A DNA stretch of 64,000 nt from Massilia sp. Root418 (GTDB taxonomy: Bacteria; Pseudomonadota; Gammaproteobacteria; Burkholderiales; Burkholderiaceae_D), in assembly GCF_001425265.1 (NCBI RefSeq), contig NZ_LMEC01000026.1, positions 124,001 through 188,000 on the forward strand. Direction: 5' to 3'. The first letter of the stretch is position 1; every line of letters begins with the position of its first letter. Below the pieces are notes generated by a model that saw only the letters and a program-made list of their open reading frames with translations, ran no database searches and was not told the DNA's origin. A program made the translations under genes and the position numbers. Shown here piece after piece: positions 42,807-56,517 of the stretch.

Positions 42807-42941
42807 GGCCCCGCGCAGGGCCACGGCACCTATGCACGTCCCGACCATGCCAGATGTTAGCTTAATCACACCAGATCCGGGCATGGCCCGCGCGCGCGCA
42901 TCCTCGCAAGCAACAGGGCAGGCATCATGGGCGCGCATTCC

Positions 42942-42969
42942 TTGACACCGGCAGTCCGGGTGATACCAT
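42942..42969 (+). promoter_or_regulatory. Promoter upstream of the histidine-rich membrane protein
   Basis: TTGACA at 42942-42947 and TACCAT at 42964-42969 are separated by 16 bases, 27 bases before the ATG at 42996. Confidence 0.65.
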
Positions 42970-42995
42970 GAAGCAACAACATTCCGAGTACCGCC

Positions 42996-44117
42996 ATGCA
43001 AACCCAGACCCAAACGAATTTCCAGGCGCCAGCACAGCATCGCGCGCTTTTCACGCCGTGGACGGATGTTTTATTGCTGGGCGGCGGCTCCGTCATCGCA
43101 CTGCTGATCTTTAAAATCCTGCATCTTAATGCCGACCTCGTGGCGCAATTGGCTATTGCAATGCTGGTTGTCGCCAATTTCGTCAACCATCCGCATTTCG
43201 CCTATTCCTACCAGTTGTTTTATGGATCGTGGAAAGACGTGAAAGACGGCGCAATGCCGGCGGATCTCACGCGCCGCTGGTGGCTGGCCGGTTTTATTTT
43301 CCCGGCGGTATTGGCTATCGGATTAATTGCCGGCGCTGCACTATGGCTGCAGGGGCATCCATTAATGTTGGGTATAGGGCTGAATCTCATGGGATTGCTG
43401 GTCGGCTGGCACTATGTGAAACAAGGCTTCGGCATGGCCATGATGGATGCGGCATTCAAGAAGCGCTATTGGCCAGCTGCCACTCGGAAAGCCCTGCTGA
43501 TGAACGCCTATGCGTGCTGGGTCGCCGCCTGGGCATTGGGAAACAGCACGCAAGTGGCACGCAATTTATGGGGCGTGCTGGGCATTCCGATGAATGTCCC
43601 CGGCGTCATCGTGCTGGCGGCCTGCACGATTGCAGCAGGCACCACAGCGTGGTGCGGACTGGAGATATACCGCGCGATAAAACAATGGCACGCGCAGCAA
43701 TTGAACTGGAAACTGCTGCCGTTTGCCGGATTAACCGCCTACCTGGTAACGCTGTATGTCTGGATGGGATTGATCAGCCTGGACGCGGCATTCGTGCTGA
43801 CCATTCCTTTTTTCCATTCCCTGCAATATCTGACGGTGATCGGCCGCTATAAAACCAACGAAGCGAAAGCGCGTGGCTGGAGCAAGGGGCAGGTCGCCGG
43901 TTTCGTGCTGACCGGCTGCGTGCTCGGCGCCATCGGCTTCTGGCTATTGCCCGGCGTACTGGACTATGCGCGCACCGGCACAATGCCTGAAATCGGCGGG
44001 CCGGCGCTGGCCATCGCCTGCTGCTGGATCTTCATCAATGTACACCACTACCTGATCGACAATGTGCTGTGGCGCCAGGGCAACCCGAACGTGAAACAGC
44101 ACCTGTTTGATGCCTGA
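42996..44117 (+). CDS. Multi-pass membrane protein with conserved-looking His motifs
   Basis: The 373-residue protein has about 9 hydrophobic segments. Histidines cluster at or near membrane edges: NHPHFAYSY, GWHYVKQGFG, PFFHSLQY and NVHHYLIDNVLW. This spacing recalls membrane enzymes with metal-binding His boxes such as desaturases, hydroxylases and Brp/Blh-like dioxygenases, but I cannot assign it to one. It has its own sigma-70-like promoter and lower GC than flanking genes, which hints at acquisition. No operon partners are visible. Confidence 0.8.
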   Translation: MQTQTQTNFQAPAQHRALFTPWTDVLLLGGGSVIALLIFKILHLNADLVAQLAIAMLVVANFVNHPHFAYSYQLFYGSWKDVKDGAMPADLTRRWWLAGFIFPAVLAIGLIAGAALWLQGHPLMLGIGLNLMGLLVGWHYVKQGFGMAMMDAAFKKRYWPAATRKALLMNAYACWVAAWALGNSTQVARNLWGVLGIPMNVPGVIVLAACTIAAGTTAWCGLEIYRAIKQWHAQQLNWKLLPFAGLTAYLVTLYVWMGLISLDAAFVLTIPFFHSLQYLTVIGRYKTNEAKARGWSKGQVAGFVLTGCVLGAIGFWLLPGVLDYARTGTMPEIGGPALAIACCWIFINVHHYLIDNVLWRQGNPNVKQHLFDA

Positions 44118-44173
44118 ATAACCGCGCTTGTAGATTCCACGCCACGCTGCACGGTGGCGGAAGCGTGCGCTCG

Positions 44174-44212
44174 TCATCATCAACGTAAAATATTGAGTCC
44201 ACGTTTTGATGA
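44174..44212 (+). promoter_or_regulatory. Imperfect inverted repeat upstream of the orphan kinase
   Basis: TCATCATCAACGT and ACGTTTTGATGA are near-complementary arms around an AT-rich centre. They end 11 bases before the kinase ATG, so the element could be an operator or a translation-control hairpin. Confidence 0.35.
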
Positions 44213-44223
44213 CCGAGTAACAG

Positions 44224-45126
44224 ATGAGTGACACGAGCAAGCGGAACTGGCGCAAGCTGCCTCAGCCGGTCCGTCGCCCCCCCCTGCTTTCAGCATCCGT
44301 GCTCCGCGCAGCCGCCATGCGCCGGGCGGAAGGCTCGCAGCTGGCCCGCTCCCGGCGCAACAACGACGCGCTGGGCCGCCGGGCAACCGACCAGGCAAGC
44401 TCCTACCAGCAGCTGCGCGATCTCTCTGCCGCACTGCAAACCATACGCGAAGAAGAGCGCACCCGCTTGGCGCGCGAGTTGCATGATGACCTGGGGCAAG
44501 TTCTGGCTACGCTGAGGATAGAGTTCAACCAGCTGCAGCAGCTCGACCTTGCCATGACGCGGGCGGAACGGCAACTGCAAAGCATGGATGAGCTGCTGAT
44601 GCAGGCGGTCAGCTCGCTGCGCCGCATCGCCACCGAACTGCGCCCATCGGCACTCGAAGAAGGCGGGCTCTACTTTGCGCTGCAAAACTTGCGCAATGAG
44701 TGGGTACGGCGGCACGGCATCTCGCGCACGCTCGACGCGCAAGAGGACGAGCTGGTTCTGGAAGACCGCTACAGCACCGCGGTATTCCGCATTGTGCAGG
44801 AATCCCTGACCAATATCGTCCGCCACGCCAACGCCACCCGGGTCTGGATTTCCGCGCGCAGGCGCGGCGACACGCTGCGCCTGAACATCGAGGACAACGG
44901 CAGCGGCATCGCGCCGGCGGACCTGGCCAAGCCGGGTTCCTTCGGGCTGCTCGGCATGCGCGAACGCGTGTGGGCACTGAACGGCAACATTGGCATCGGC
45001 AAGCTGGCGGACAGCTGGGGTGGCCACGGCACCCATATTGCGATCGAGCTGCCGCTGCCGCCTGCCGATCAGCCCCCCATAGACCATGTGCAGACGGAAA
45101 CAGGTGCCCGCCCCCAAGCCGGATGA
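44224..45126 (+). CDS. Cytoplasmic NarX/DegS-type histidine kinase (HisKA_3)
   Basis: The 300-residue protein lacks membrane segments. It has a HisKA_3 dimerisation domain with His87 in EEERTRLARELHDDLGQVLAT and a HATPase domain with QESLTNIVRHANAT, DNGSGI and GLLGMRERV. The first 60 residues are Arg-rich with no sensor domain. Such kinases normally pair with a NarL/FixJ regulator, but none is adjacent; its partner must be encoded elsewhere. Confidence 0.88.
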   Translation: MSDTSKRNWRKLPQPVRRPPLLSASVLRAAAMRRAEGSQLARSRRNNDALGRRATDQASSYQQLRDLSAALQTIREEERTRLARELHDDLGQVLATLRIEFNQLQQLDLAMTRAERQLQSMDELLMQAVSSLRRIATELRPSALEEGGLYFALQNLRNEWVRRHGISRTLDAQEDELVLEDRYSTAVFRIVQESLTNIVRHANATRVWISARRRGDTLRLNIEDNGSGIAPADLAKPGSFGLLGMRERVWALNGNIGIGKLADSWGGHGTHIAIELPLPPADQPPIDHVQTETGARPQAG

Positions 45127-45147
45127 GCCTGATCGATTGCGTTGGTT

Positions 45148-45224
<77 letters not shown>

Positions 45225-45263
45225 TCAGGGTGATATCTTGCCGGCAGAGAAGCTCTGCGGAAA

Positions 45264-45294
45264 TGAAAAACGGGCTGTCTTTCGACAGCCCGTC
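45264..45294 (-). terminator. Terminator between tRNA-Pro and tRNA-Arg
   Basis: CGGGCTGTC and GACAGCCCG form a 9-bp stem with a 4-base loop, followed on the reverse strand by a T run. It ends the tRNA-Pro transcript, so tRNA-Arg probably has its own promoter. Confidence 0.85.
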
Positions 45295-45305
45295 TTAGAA
45301 GTTCT

Positions 45306-45382
45306 TGGTCGGAGTACAAGGATTCGAACCTTGGACCCCCTGGTCCCAAACCAGGTGCGCTACCGGGCTGCGCTACACTCCG
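45306..45382 (-). tRNA. tRNA-Pro (anticodon TGG)
   Basis: The reverse strand reads CGGAGTGTAGCGCAGCCCGG with anticodon loop TTTGGGA, a CAAGGTTCGAATCCTTG T-arm, acceptor CGGAGTG/TACTCCG and an encoded CCA. Confidence 0.96.
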
Positions 45383-45474
45383 ATGAACGTATTATAGCCT
45401 CTGGCCCCATGGAGCGTCAATGGAACGGCGGAAAAGTTTCGCCTGATTAATAATTAAGCAGGCTCAACTTTCGC

Positions 45475-46824
45475 TCAGGCTGCCAGCTTGGCGTCCACCT
45501 TGTCCGCGATGCGGCGCGCGCAGTTTTCAGCGGCGGCGGCGTCGCGTGCTTCCACCATCACGCGGATCAGCGGCTCGGTGCCCGAAGCGCGGATCAGCAC
45601 GCGGCCGCTGTCGCCCAGCTCGCGCTCGACGGCTTCCTTCTCGGCCACCATGGCGGGATTCTTTTGCCAGTCGAAACCGGGCGCAACGCGCACGTTGATC
45701 AGCGTTTGCGGGAACAGCACCAGCTCGGCCGCGCACTGCTCCAGCGACTTGCCGCTGCGCTTCAACGCGGACAGCACTTGCAGCGCGGACACGATGCCGT
45801 CGCCCGTGGTGTGCTTGTCCAGTGCCAGCAGGTGGCCAGAGCCCTCGCCGCCCAGCAGCCAGCCACGCTCCTGCATCACTTCCAGCACGTAGCGGTCACC
45901 CACCTTGGCGCGCGCGAACGGGATGCTCTTTTCCTTGAAGGCCACTTCCAGCGCCATATTCGTCATCAGGGTGCCCACGGCGCCGTCCACCTTGCCGGTG
46001 GCGCAGCGGTCCATCACCATCACGTACAGCAGCTCGTCGCCGTTGTACAGGCGGCCCTTGGCGTCGCACATGATGAGGCGGTCGGCATCGCCATCCAGCG
46101 CAATGCCGAGGTCGGCGCCGTGCTCGACCACCGCGGCGGCCATGGCCGCCGGCGACGTGGCGCCGTAGCCGTCGTTGATGTTGTAGCCGGACGGCTTGTT
46201 GCCGATGGCGATCACTTCCGCGCCCAGTTCGTGGAACACGTGCGGCGCGATGTTGTAGGCGGCGCCGTGGGCGCAGTCCACCACCACTTTCAGGCCGCGC
46301 AAGTCCAGCGCGTTGGGGAATGTGCTCTTGCAGAATTCGATGTAGCGGCCCTGCGCGTCGTCCAGGCGCTTGGCGCGGCCCAGCTTGTCCGGCGCCACGC
46401 ATTCCATCGGCAGGTCCAGCTGCGCTTCAATGTCCAGCTCAACCGCGTCGGGCAGCTTGGCACCCTGGTCGGAAAAGAACTTGATGCCGTTGTCCTGGTA
46501 GGGATTGTGCGAGGCGGAAATCACCACGCCGGCCTGCAGGCGCAGCGCGCGCGTCAGGTAGGCGATGGCGGGGGTCGGCATCGGGCCGGCCAGCATCACG
46601 TCCACGCCGGCCGCCGCGAAGCCCGCTTCCAGCGCCGCCTCCAGCATATAGCCGGAGATACGGGTGTCTTTGCCGATCAGCACGGTCGAACGCGCCGAGC
46701 CGCTCATGTTCTTGACCAGCACCTTGCCTGCGGCGTAGCCCAGGCGCATGACGAAGTCCGGTGTGATCGGCGAGACGCCCACCAGGCCGCGTACGCCGTC
46801 GGTTCCAAAATATTTACGTGCCAT
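45475..46824 (-). CDS. glmM: Phosphoglucosamine mutase
   Basis: The ATG at 46824 gives 449 residues, the normal GlmM length. Motifs are [11 protein letters not shown] at the start, the active-site phosphoserine loop [17 protein letters not shown], the metal site DGDADRLI and the sugar-binding GEGSGH. It interconverts glucosamine-6- and -1-phosphate for UDP-GlcNAc and cell-wall synthesis. It follows folP after 17 bases in the conserved ftsH-folP-glmM operon. Confidence 0.97.
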   Translation of the reverse strand: MARKYFGTDGVRGLVGVSPITPDFVMRLGYAAGKVLVKNMSGSARSTVLIGKDTRISGYMLEAALEAGFAAAGVDVMLAGPMPTPAIAYLTRALRLQAGVVISASHNPYQDNGIKFFSDQGAKLPDAVELDIEAQLDLPMECVAPDKLGRAKRLDDAQGRYIEFCKSTFPNALDLRGLKVVVDCAHGAAYNIAPHVFHELGAEVIAIGNKPSGYNINDGYGATSPAAMAAAVVEHGADLGIALDGDADRLIMCDAKGRLYNGDELLYVMVMDRCATGKVDGAVGTLMTNMALEVAFKEKSIPFARAKVGDRYVLEVMQERGWLLGGEGSGHLLALDKHTTGDGIVSALQVLSALKRSGKSLEQCAAELVLFPQTLINVRVAPGFDWQKNPAMVAEKEAVERELGDSGRVLIRASGTEPLIRVMVEARDAAAAENCARRIADKVDAKLAA

Positions 46825-46841
46825 GTCAGTTCTCTTTATCG

Positions 46842-47675
46842 TTAGTTTGCCGCTTGCCATACTTTCAGCGCATCGACGGTCTCTGCCACGTCGTGCACCC
46901 TGACTATCTGCGCGCCATGCGCCACTGCCGCCAGCGCGCCGCCGATGCTGCCTGCCATGCGCTGCTCGACAGGCTTGCCGGTCACCGCCCCTATCATGGA
47001 CTTGCGCGACACGCCAGCCAGCAGCGGCACGCCAAGCTCTTCCACCATCCGGCGGCCAGCCTTGATCAAAGCATAATTATGCTCGACAGTCTTACCAAAG
47101 CCAAACCCCGGATCGATCCAGATTCGACGCCGCTCAATCCCGGCGGCCGTCAACGCGTCAATTCGGGCGCGCAGGAAGTCTGCCACCTCGCGCACCACGT
47201 CGGTGTATTCGGGCGCTTGCTGCATGGTAGCCGGGTCGCCGCGCATGTGCATAATACACAACGCGCAGTCGCTGTCGCGCACGGCTGAGATGGCGCCGGG
47301 CGCCCGGAAGGCGTTGATGTCGTTGATCATGTCCACGCCGGCCAGCACGGCTTCGCGCATGACGGCCGGCTTGTAAGTGTCCACCGAGATGGCCTTGCCG
47401 CAGTCGCGCAGCGCGTACACCACCGGCATTACGCGGCGCAGTTCGTCCTCCAGCGGGACCGCCGGGGCGCCCGGGCGGGTCGACTCGCCGCCGATGTCGA
47501 TGATGTCCACGCCCTGCTCTATCATTTCCTCGGCATGCGCAATGGCGAACTCCAGCGAGGCGTGCTGGCCGCCGTCGGAGAAGGAATCCGGGGTAACGTT
47601 GAGGATGCCCATCACAAGGGCCCCCGCCGGGTGCAGCGGGAGGTTGAAACGGCCAAACGGTATGGTCTGTCGCAT
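46842..47675 (-). CDS. folP: Dihydropteroate synthase
   Basis: The ATG at 47675 gives 277 residues. Signatures are [27 protein letters not shown] and the C-terminal [13 protein letters not shown] segments that bind the pterin and phosphate. It joins the pterin pyrophosphate to p-aminobenzoate in folate synthesis and is the sulfonamide target. It lies between ftsH and glmM. An in-frame extension to 47780 was not used. Confidence 0.96.
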   Translation of the reverse strand: MRQTIPFGRFNLPLHPAGALVMGILNVTPDSFSDGGQHASLEFAIAHAEEMIEQGVDIIDIGGESTRPGAPAVPLEDELRRVMPVVYALRDCGKAISVDTYKPAVMREAVLAGVDMINDINAFRAPGAISAVRDSDCALCIMHMRGDPATMQQAPEYTDVVREVADFLRARIDALTAAGIERRRIWIDPGFGFGKTVEHNYALIKAGRRMVEELGVPLLAGVSRKSMIGAVTGKPVEQRMAGSIGGALAAVAHGAQIVRVHDVAETVDALKVWQAAN

Positions 47676-47755
47676 AAAACGGGTAAAGGGTCTGAGACGG
47701 TAAAAAGGGGCATCGTGCCGCCGTGCGGTGCGATCCGGGCCCCGCGGTAAAAAGC

Positions 47756-47785
47756 AAAAAGGGCGAGGATTGCTCCTCACCCTTT
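47756..47785 (-). terminator. Hairpin after ftsH
   Basis: On the reverse strand GGGTGAGGA and TCCTCGCCC flank a short loop and are followed by TTTTTGCTTTTT. It may partly end ftsH transcription before folP. Confidence 0.65.
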
Positions 47786-47803
47786 CTGTCCGGCGCGCGG
47801 CAG

Positions 47804-49687
47804 TTAGGCCGGTGCCGTGGCGCTGTTCGGCGTGGCGCCAGGGCCGTCGCCGCTAGGCTGCTTGCGCAGCGTGACGCCGGCTTTGGGCGGACGCGGCTCG
47901 ATGCCGGCCATGATGTCGTTGATCTGGTCGGCGTCGATGGTTTCCCATTCCAGCAGCGACTTCGTCATCACTTCCACCTTGTCGCGGTTCTCTTCCAGCA
48001 GCTTGCGGGCCAGCGCGTATTGCGTGTCCAGGATGTTGCGGATTTCCGAATCCACCTTCTGCTGCGTGGCTTCCGAGATGGTCTTGTTGGTGCCGCCCAT
48101 GAAGCCTTCGTTCTGGCTGTCCTCGTACACCATGACGCCCAGCGCGTCGGACATGCCGAAGCGCGTCACCATCGAGCGGGCCAGCTTGGTGGCGCGCGAG
48201 AAGTCGTTCGAGGCGCCGGTGGACATCTGGCCGACGAAGATTTCCTCGGCGATACGGCCGCCGAACAGGATGGAAATCTCTTCCAGCATCTTGTCCTTGT
48301 AGCCGGAGATGTTGTCGTGTTCAGGCAGCTGCCAGGTCAGGCCCAGGGCCCAGCCGCGCGGCATGATGGTCACTTTGTGCACCGGATCGGCTTTCGGCAG
48401 CAGCTTGGCAACCACCGCGTGGCCGCTCTCGTGGTACGCCGTGTTGCGGCGCTCTTCCTCGCGGATGATCATGGACTTGCGCTCGGGCCCCATGAAGATC
48501 TTGTCTTTCGCGTCCTCGAAGTCCTGCATGTCGACCAAGCGCTTGTTGCGGCGCGCCGCGAACAGGGCTGCTTCGTTGACCAGGTTGGCCAGGTCGGCAC
48601 CCGAGAAACCGGGGGTGCCGCGTGCCAGGATGTCGGCCTTGACGTCGGTCCCGATAGGCACTTTGCGCATGTGCACGTTCAGGATCTGTTCGCGGCCGCG
48701 GATGTCCGGCAGGCCAACCGACACCTGGCGGTCGAAACGGCCTGGACGCAGCAGCGCCTTGTCCAGCACGTCGGCACGGTTGGTGGCGGCCACGACGATC
48801 ACGCCGGAGCTTGCTTCAAAGCCGTCCATTTCCACCAGCAGCTGGTTCAGCGTCTGTTCGCGCTCGTCGTTGCCGCCGCCCATGCCGGCGCCGCGGTGGC
48901 GGCCGACAGCGTCGATCTCGTCGATGAAGATGATGCAAGGCGAATGCTTCTTGGCATTCTCGAACATGTCGCGCACGCGGGACGCGCCCACGCCGACGAA
49001 CATTTCAACGAAGTCCGAACCGGAGATCGAGAAGAACGGCACCTTGGCTTCGCCCGCGATGGCGCGCGCCAGCAGGGTTTTACCGGTACCCGGAGGGCCT
49101 ACCATGAGCACGCCGCGCGGAATGCGGCCGCCCAGTTTCTGGAATTTGGTCGGGTCTTTCAGGAAGTCGACGATCTCGGTCACTTCCTCTTTGGCTTCGT
49201 CGCAGCCGGCCACGTCGCCGAAGGTGACGGTGTTGTTGGTCTCGTCCAGCATACGCGCCTTCGACTTGCCGAAGGAGAACGCGCCGCCCTTGCCGCCGCC
49301 CTGCATCTGGCGCATGAAGAAGATCCACACGCCGATCAGCAGCAGCATCGGGAACCACGACACGAACACCTGCTGCAGGAACGACGGCTCCTCGGGCGGT
49401 TTCACGTCGAAGCGGACGTTGTTGTCACGCAGGTCGCCGATCAGGCCACGGTCCAGGTAGGTGGAGGTGGTGCGGACCTTGCTGCCGTCGTCCTTGGTGG
49501 CGGTGATCGTATTGCCTTCAATTACCACATCCTTGATGTGCCGGGCTTTGACTTCATCCAGCAAATCGGAATAAGCGATCGTCTTCGAACCAGCGGCCGT
49601 GCCATGATTCTCGAATTGCTTAAACAGCATGAATAATAGCAGGGCAACGACGACCCAAATGGCTGATTTGGAAAACATGTTATTCAC
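47804..49687 (-). CDS. ftsH: ATP-dependent zinc metalloprotease FtsH
   Basis: The 627-residue protein has two membrane segments around a periplasmic loop, an AAA domain (Walker [17 protein letters not shown], Walker [12 protein letters not shown], second region of homology [18 protein letters not shown]) and a zinc protease domain with HESGHAVV. It degrades membrane proteins, LpxC and sigma-32. The start is a GTG at 49687 with an AAGGAG ribosome site at good distance; the ATG at 49678 lies too far from it. Confidence 0.97.
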   Translation of the reverse strand: MNNMFSKSAIWVVVALLLFMLFKQFENHGTAAGSKTIAYSDLLDEVKARHIKDVVIEGNTITATKDDGSKVRTTSTYLDRGLIGDLRDNNVRFDVKPPEEPSFLQQVFVSWFPMLLLIGVWIFFMRQMQGGGKGGAFSFGKSKARMLDETNNTVTFGDVAGCDEAKEEVTEIVDFLKDPTKFQKLGGRIPRGVLMVGPPGTGKTLLARAIAGEAKVPFFSISGSDFVEMFVGVGASRVRDMFENAKKHSPCIIFIDEIDAVGRHRGAGMGGGNDEREQTLNQLLVEMDGFEASSGVIVVAATNRADVLDKALLRPGRFDRQVSVGLPDIRGREQILNVHMRKVPIGTDVKADILARGTPGFSGADLANLVNEAALFAARRNKRLVDMQDFEDAKDKIFMGPERKSMIIREEERRNTAYHESGHAVVAKLLPKADPVHKVTIMPRGWALGLTWQLPEHDNISGYKDKMLEEISILFGGRIAEEIFVGQMSTGASNDFSRATKLARSMVTRFGMSDALGVMVYEDSQNEGFMGGTNKTISEATQQKVDSEIRNILDTQYALARKLLEENRDKVEVMTKSLLEWETIDADQINDIMAGIEPRPPKAGVTLRKQPSGDGPGATPNSATAPA

Positions 49688-49873
49688 GAAAACTCCTTGG
49701 ATGCGGGGCGCATCTTTGACCGATAGCGAAATCCGATTTTACTCGCAATAGCGCCAACCGTGCCATAAACCTGCCCTGTACGGTGCACAAATCCGGCGTG
49801 CACCTGCCGCGAGGAGACGCAAATCCGCTCCTCACCGCAAGATTTGCGGCCGCGGCGGCAAATATCAAGGCCT

Positions 49874-50542
49874 TTACACTATGGGATTGGACTTATTTTC
49901 CACCGGATTCTTCAAGCCCCGCCCCAGCAGGAAGATTTCGGACGATTTGTCGCGGCTGGCCTTGGGTTTTTTCTGCGTGACCGTCTTGAACTCGGCGCGG
50001 AACTTCTCGTAAATGCCGTTGAAACCCATGTCTTTAAAGCATTTCACGAGCAGCGCGCCGCCTGGCTTGAGGTGCAATTGCGAAAATTCGATGGCCAAAT
50101 CGATCAGATCTTCCATGCGCGCGGCGTCGGCCGAGGCAATACCGGATAGATTCGGCGCCATATCGGACAGCACCAGGTCGCATTTGCGCCCCTGCAACAC
50201 TTCACCGAGCTGGTCCAGCACTTCAATCTCGCGGAAATCGCCTTGTATGAAATGCACGTCCGCGATCGGCTCCATGGGCAGCATGTCGAGGCCGATCATG
50301 GTGCCGTTGATGCCCCCGCCCTCCTTGCCGGCCAGCTTGCGCCGCACGTACTGGCCCCAGCTGCCGGGCGTGCAGCCCAGGTCGACGATCACCTGCCCTG
50401 GTTTGACCAGGTGTTCGTCTTCGTCGATCTCCTTGAGCTTGTAAGCGGCCCGCGCGCGGTAGCCATCTTTCTGCGCCGCTTTCACGTAAGGATCGTTAAT
50501 ATGGTCGTGTAACCAGTTTTTGTTTAATTTCTTCTTCTTCAT
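49874..50542 (-). CDS. rlmE: 23S rRNA (uridine-2552-2'-O)-methyltransferase
   Basis: The 222-residue enzyme has a Lys-rich start ([10 protein letters not shown]), [13 protein letters not shown], the S-adenosylmethionine motif [13 protein letters not shown] and [10 protein letters not shown], all typical of RrmJ/FtsJ. It methylates U2552 of 23S rRNA late in 50S assembly. It precedes ftsH on the same strand and is divergent from yhbY, a conserved arrangement. Confidence 0.96.
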   Translation of the reverse strand: MKKKKLNKNWLHDHINDPYVKAAQKDGYRARAAYKLKEIDEDEHLVKPGQVIVDLGCTPGSWGQYVRRKLAGKEGGGINGTMIGLDMLPMEPIADVHFIQGDFREIEVLDQLGEVLQGRKCDLVLSDMAPNLSGIASADAARMEDLIDLAIEFSQLHLKPGGALLVKCFKDMGFNGIYEKFRAEFKTVTQKKPKASRDKSSEIFLLGRGLKNPVENKSNPIV

Positions 50543-50585
50543 TCGCGTAGAATACTGCCTTTAGAGAACCACCGAAAATAATATT

Positions 50586-51053
50586 ATGATCAAACTCACC
50601 CCCGTTGAACGCGCTGCCCTGCGCGCCGAGGCCCACGGCCTGAAACCTGTCGTCATGATAGGCGAAGCGGGCTTGACGCCTGCCGTCATCAAGGAAATCG
50701 AACTGGGCCTCGACGCCCACGGCCTGATCAAGGTGCGCGTGTTCGGCGACGACCGCGAAGCCCGCGCCGGCATGTACGACACCATCTGCGAGCAGCTGGA
50801 CGCGGCGCCGGTGCAGCACATCGGCAAACTGCTGGTCCTGTACCGCCCGAAGAAGGAAGTGGAAAAGGAACGCAGCGCCAAGGCCGGCAAAGGCATGCGC
50901 ATGGTCACCATCGTGAAACCGAGCGCCAGCGGCACCAAAAAGCCGTCGGTCAACAAGGTTCTGCTGAAGGGAAATGAGCGTGTGACCGAGGGTGGCACCA
51001 TCAAGCGTGCCAAGGTGCGCCAGAAGAGCACCAAAAAGTCGTCGCTGGCTTAA
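50586..51053 (+). CDS. yhbY: YhbY-type CRM-domain RNA-binding protein
   Basis: The 155-residue protein has a CRM domain in residues 1 to about 95 (LTPVERAALRAEAHGLKPVVMIGEAGLTP begins it, with the GxxG-type loop). Residues about 100-155 form a strongly basic Lys/Arg tail absent from the 97-residue E. coli YhbY. The family associates with pre-50S ribosomal subunits. It is divergent from rlmE, 43 bases apart. Confidence 0.92.
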   Translation: MIKLTPVERAALRAEAHGLKPVVMIGEAGLTPAVIKEIELGLDAHGLIKVRVFGDDREARAGMYDTICEQLDAAPVQHIGKLLVLYRPKKEVEKERSAKAGKGMRMVTIVKPSASGTKKPSVNKVLLKGNERVTEGGTIKRAKVRQKSTKKSSLA

Positions 51054-51058
51054 ACCGA

Positions 51059-51082
51059 ACCGGGGGACTACCCCGGTTTTTT
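51059..51082 (+). terminator. Terminator after yhbY
   Basis: AACCGGGG-GACTA-CCCCGGTT is followed by a run of T. It also touches the stop of the convergent DUF4149 gene. Confidence 0.9.
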
Positions 51083-51549
51083 TATGTCTGCTTCAACACC
51101 AGCCAGCCTGCCAGCAGGCTCTGGATCAGGTAAATGCCGCTCGACACGCCGTGCAGCATGCCAAACCGGCTTTTCATGGCCGACTCCATTACGCCCGACG
51201 GCCCCGCCGCCGCGCGCAGTTCGGCCATCATCGGCTGCAGGCCGAAATGGCTGACCACGGTACACATCACCATCAGCACGATAATCGCCAGCACCGTGCG
51301 GCGGCGTTTGCCGTCCCAGCCCGGCGTGGCGCGCCACAGCAGCAGCAGCATGGCCAGGCCGCAGCCCAGCGACAGCAAGGCCATGCTGTGGAACATGCTG
51401 CCGGCGATGCTGCCGGCCAGCACGCGGTCGCTCAAGGTGGCAAACAGCGTGGGCGCCACCAGGTAGCCGACCGCCCACAGGCTGCCGGCCCACAGCGCCG
51501 CCACCAGCAGGCGCAGCCTGGGCAGGAAGCCCGCCATCGGCGCGCCCAT
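51082..51549 (-). CDS. DUF4149 membrane protein
   Basis: The 155-residue protein has four hydrophobic helices, starting LRLLVAALWAGSLWAVGYLVAPTLF, and matches the DUF4149 (formerly YhhN-like/TMEM205-type) layout. Function unknown. Its start overlaps the greA stop (TGATG), so it is translationally coupled to greA. Confidence 0.87.
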   Translation of the reverse strand: MGAPMAGFLPRLRLLVAALWAGSLWAVGYLVAPTLFATLSDRVLAGSIAGSMFHSMALLSLGCGLAMLLLLWRATPGWDGKRRRTVLAIIVLMVMCTVVSHFGLQPMMAELRAAAGPSGVMESAMKSRFGMLHGVSSGIYLIQSLLAGWLVLKQT

Positions 51550-52025
51550 CAGATGTAGCGCACTTCCAGGATTTCGTATTCGCGCGGGCCGGACGGCGCC
51601 TGCACTTCCACCACGTCGCCGGCCGACTTGCCGATCAGCGCGCGGGCGATCGGCGAGGTCACCGACACTTTGCTCAGTTTCAGGTCGGCTTCGTCCAGGC
51701 CGACGATCTGGTAAGTCACTTTCTGGCCCGACTCCAGGTCTTCCAGGTCCACCGTGGAGGCGAACACCACGCGGCCTTCCGCGTCCAGCTGGGTCGGATC
51801 GATGATTTGCGCTGCGCTCAGCTTGCCTTCCAGTTCCGCGATGCGGCCTTCCACGAAGGCCTGGCGCTCCTTGGCGGCATCATACTCGGCGTTTTCGGAC
51901 AGGTCGCCGTGCGAACGCGCTTCGGCAATCGCGTCGATCACGATGCGGCGCTCCTTGGTCTTCAACTGGTGCAACTCCTCCTTCAGGAGTTCGGCGCCGA
52001 ATTTGGTCAATGGAACTGAAGTCAT
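51549..52025 (-). CDS. greA: Transcription elongation factor GreA
   Basis: The 158-residue protein has the N-terminal coiled coil with [35 protein letters not shown], including the acidic Asp-Leu-Ser-Glu-Asn-Ala-Glu-Tyr tip motif, and a C-terminal FKBP-like domain ([14 protein letters not shown]). It stimulates RNA cleavage by stalled RNA polymerase. It lies downstream of carB as in many proteobacteria. Confidence 0.97.
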   Translation of the reverse strand: MTSVPLTKFGAELLKEELHQLKTKERRIVIDAIAEARSHGDLSENAEYDAAKERQAFVEGRIAELEGKLSAAQIIDPTQLDAEGRVVFASTVDLEDLESGQKVTYQIVGLDEADLKLSKVSVTSPIARALIGKSAGDVVEVQAPSGPREYEILEVRYI

Positions 52026-52050
52026 ATTTGTCTCTCTAGGTTACGAAAAG

Positions 52051-52087
52051 CACAGAGCCCGCGCCATGCTTCGGCGCGGGCTCTGTG
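52051..52087 (-). terminator. Strong hairpin between carB and greA
   Basis: CACAGAGCCCGCGCC and GGCGCGGGCTCTGTG form a perfect 15-bp stem with a 7-base loop, followed on the reverse strand by CTTTT. It should end the carAB transcript and lies 25 bases upstream of the greA start. Confidence 0.85.
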
Positions 52088-52121
52088 TCAGCGGTTTGAA
52101 ATGCTTACCGCTTAAAGGAGC

Positions 52122-55352
<3,231 letters not shown>

Positions 55353-55356
55353 CTTA

Positions 55357-56517
55357 TTATTTCTCCACCGCTGCCATCATCGAGATGAAGCGGTCAAACA
55401 GGTAGGCGACGTCGGTGGGACCAGGCGAAGCTTCAGGGTGGCCCTGGAAGCAGAAGGCCGGGGTATCGGTGCGGGCGAAGCCCTGCAGCGAACCGTCGAA
55501 CAGCGATTTGTGGGTGACGCGGCAGGTGGCAGGCAGCGTGTCCGCATCGACCGCGAAGCCGTGGTTCTGCGAGGTGATCAGCACTTGCTTGCTGTCCAGG
55601 TCCTGCACCGGGTGGTTGGCACCATGGTGGCCGAACTTCATCTTCAGCGTCTTGGCGCCGGAAGCCAGCGCCATGATCTGGTGGCCCAGGCAGATGCCGA
55701 ACACCGGCAGCTTTTTCGCCATGAAGACCTTGGTGGCGGCGATCGCGTAGTCGCACGGCTCAGGGTCGCCGGGACCGTTGGACAGGAACACACCGTCCGG
55801 ATTCATGGCCAGCACTTCTTCCGCGCTGGTCTGGGCCGGCACCACGGTCACTTTGCAGCCGCGCGAGGTCAGCATGCGCAGGATGTTGCGCTTGACGCCG
55901 AAGTCGTAGGCCACCACGTGGAACTTAGGGTCGGTGAGCTTGGCGTAGCCTTCGCCCAGGGTCCATTCGGCTTCGGTCCACTCGTAGGCGGCCTTCACCG
56001 ACACCACCTTGGCCAGGTCCATGCCGGACAGGCCGGGGAAGGAGCGCGCCAGTTCCAGCGCCTGCTCGACCGACGGTTCCTTGCCTTGCGTGCCGGTCAG
56101 GATGGCGCCGCCCTGCGCACCTTTTTCGCGCAGGATGCGGGTCAGCTTGCGCGTGTCGATGCCGGCGATGGCGACGATATTCTCGGCCTTCAGGTAATCG
56201 GACAGGGATTGGGTGGAGCGGAAATTCGAGGCCAGCAACGGCAGGTCACGGATGATGAGGCCGGCGGCGTGGACTTTGGTGGATTCGACGTCTTCAGGAT
56301 TGACGCCGTAGTTGCCGATGTGCGGATACGTCAGGGTGACGATCTGGCGGCAGTAACTGGGGTCGGTCAGGATTTCCTGGTAACCGGTCATGGAAGTATT
56401 GAAAACTACTTCGCCTGTCGTGTGGCCGACGGCACCGATGGAAAAACCTTTGAAAATAGTTCCGTCAGCAAGAGCCAGGATGGCTGGGACGGCGGGGCCA
56501 GAAAAAAATGGCGGCAA
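55357..56517 (-). CDS. carA: Carbamoyl-phosphate synthase small subunit
   Basis: The 386-residue subunit has the N-terminal CPSase domain ([31 protein letters not shown]) and a class I glutamine amidotransferase with the nucleophile Cys in [13 protein letters not shown] and His-Pro-Glu in [11 protein letters not shown]. It supplies ammonia to CarB. No ATG is available near the conserved start; a TTG at 56517 has an AGGAG ribosome site 6 bases upstream, while the TTG at 56523 touches it, so the former is chosen. Confidence 0.96.
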   Translation of the reverse strand: MPPFFSGPAVPAILALADGTIFKGFSIGAVGHTTGEVVFNTSMTGYQEILTDPSYCRQIVTLTYPHIGNYGVNPEDVESTKVHAAGLIIRDLPLLASNFRSTQSLSDYLKAENIVAIAGIDTRKLTRILREKGAQGGAILTGTQGKEPSVEQALELARSFPGLSGMDLAKVVSVKAAYEWTEAEWTLGEGYAKLTDPKFHVVAYDFGVKRNILRMLTSRGCKVTVVPAQTSAEEVLAMNPDGVFLSNGPGDPEPCDYAIAATKVFMAKKLPVFGICLGHQIMALASGAKTLKMKFGHHGANHPVQDLDSKQVLITSQNHGFAVDADTLPATCRVTHKSLFDGSLQGFARTDTPAFCFQGHPEASPGPTDVAYLFDRFISMMAAVEK

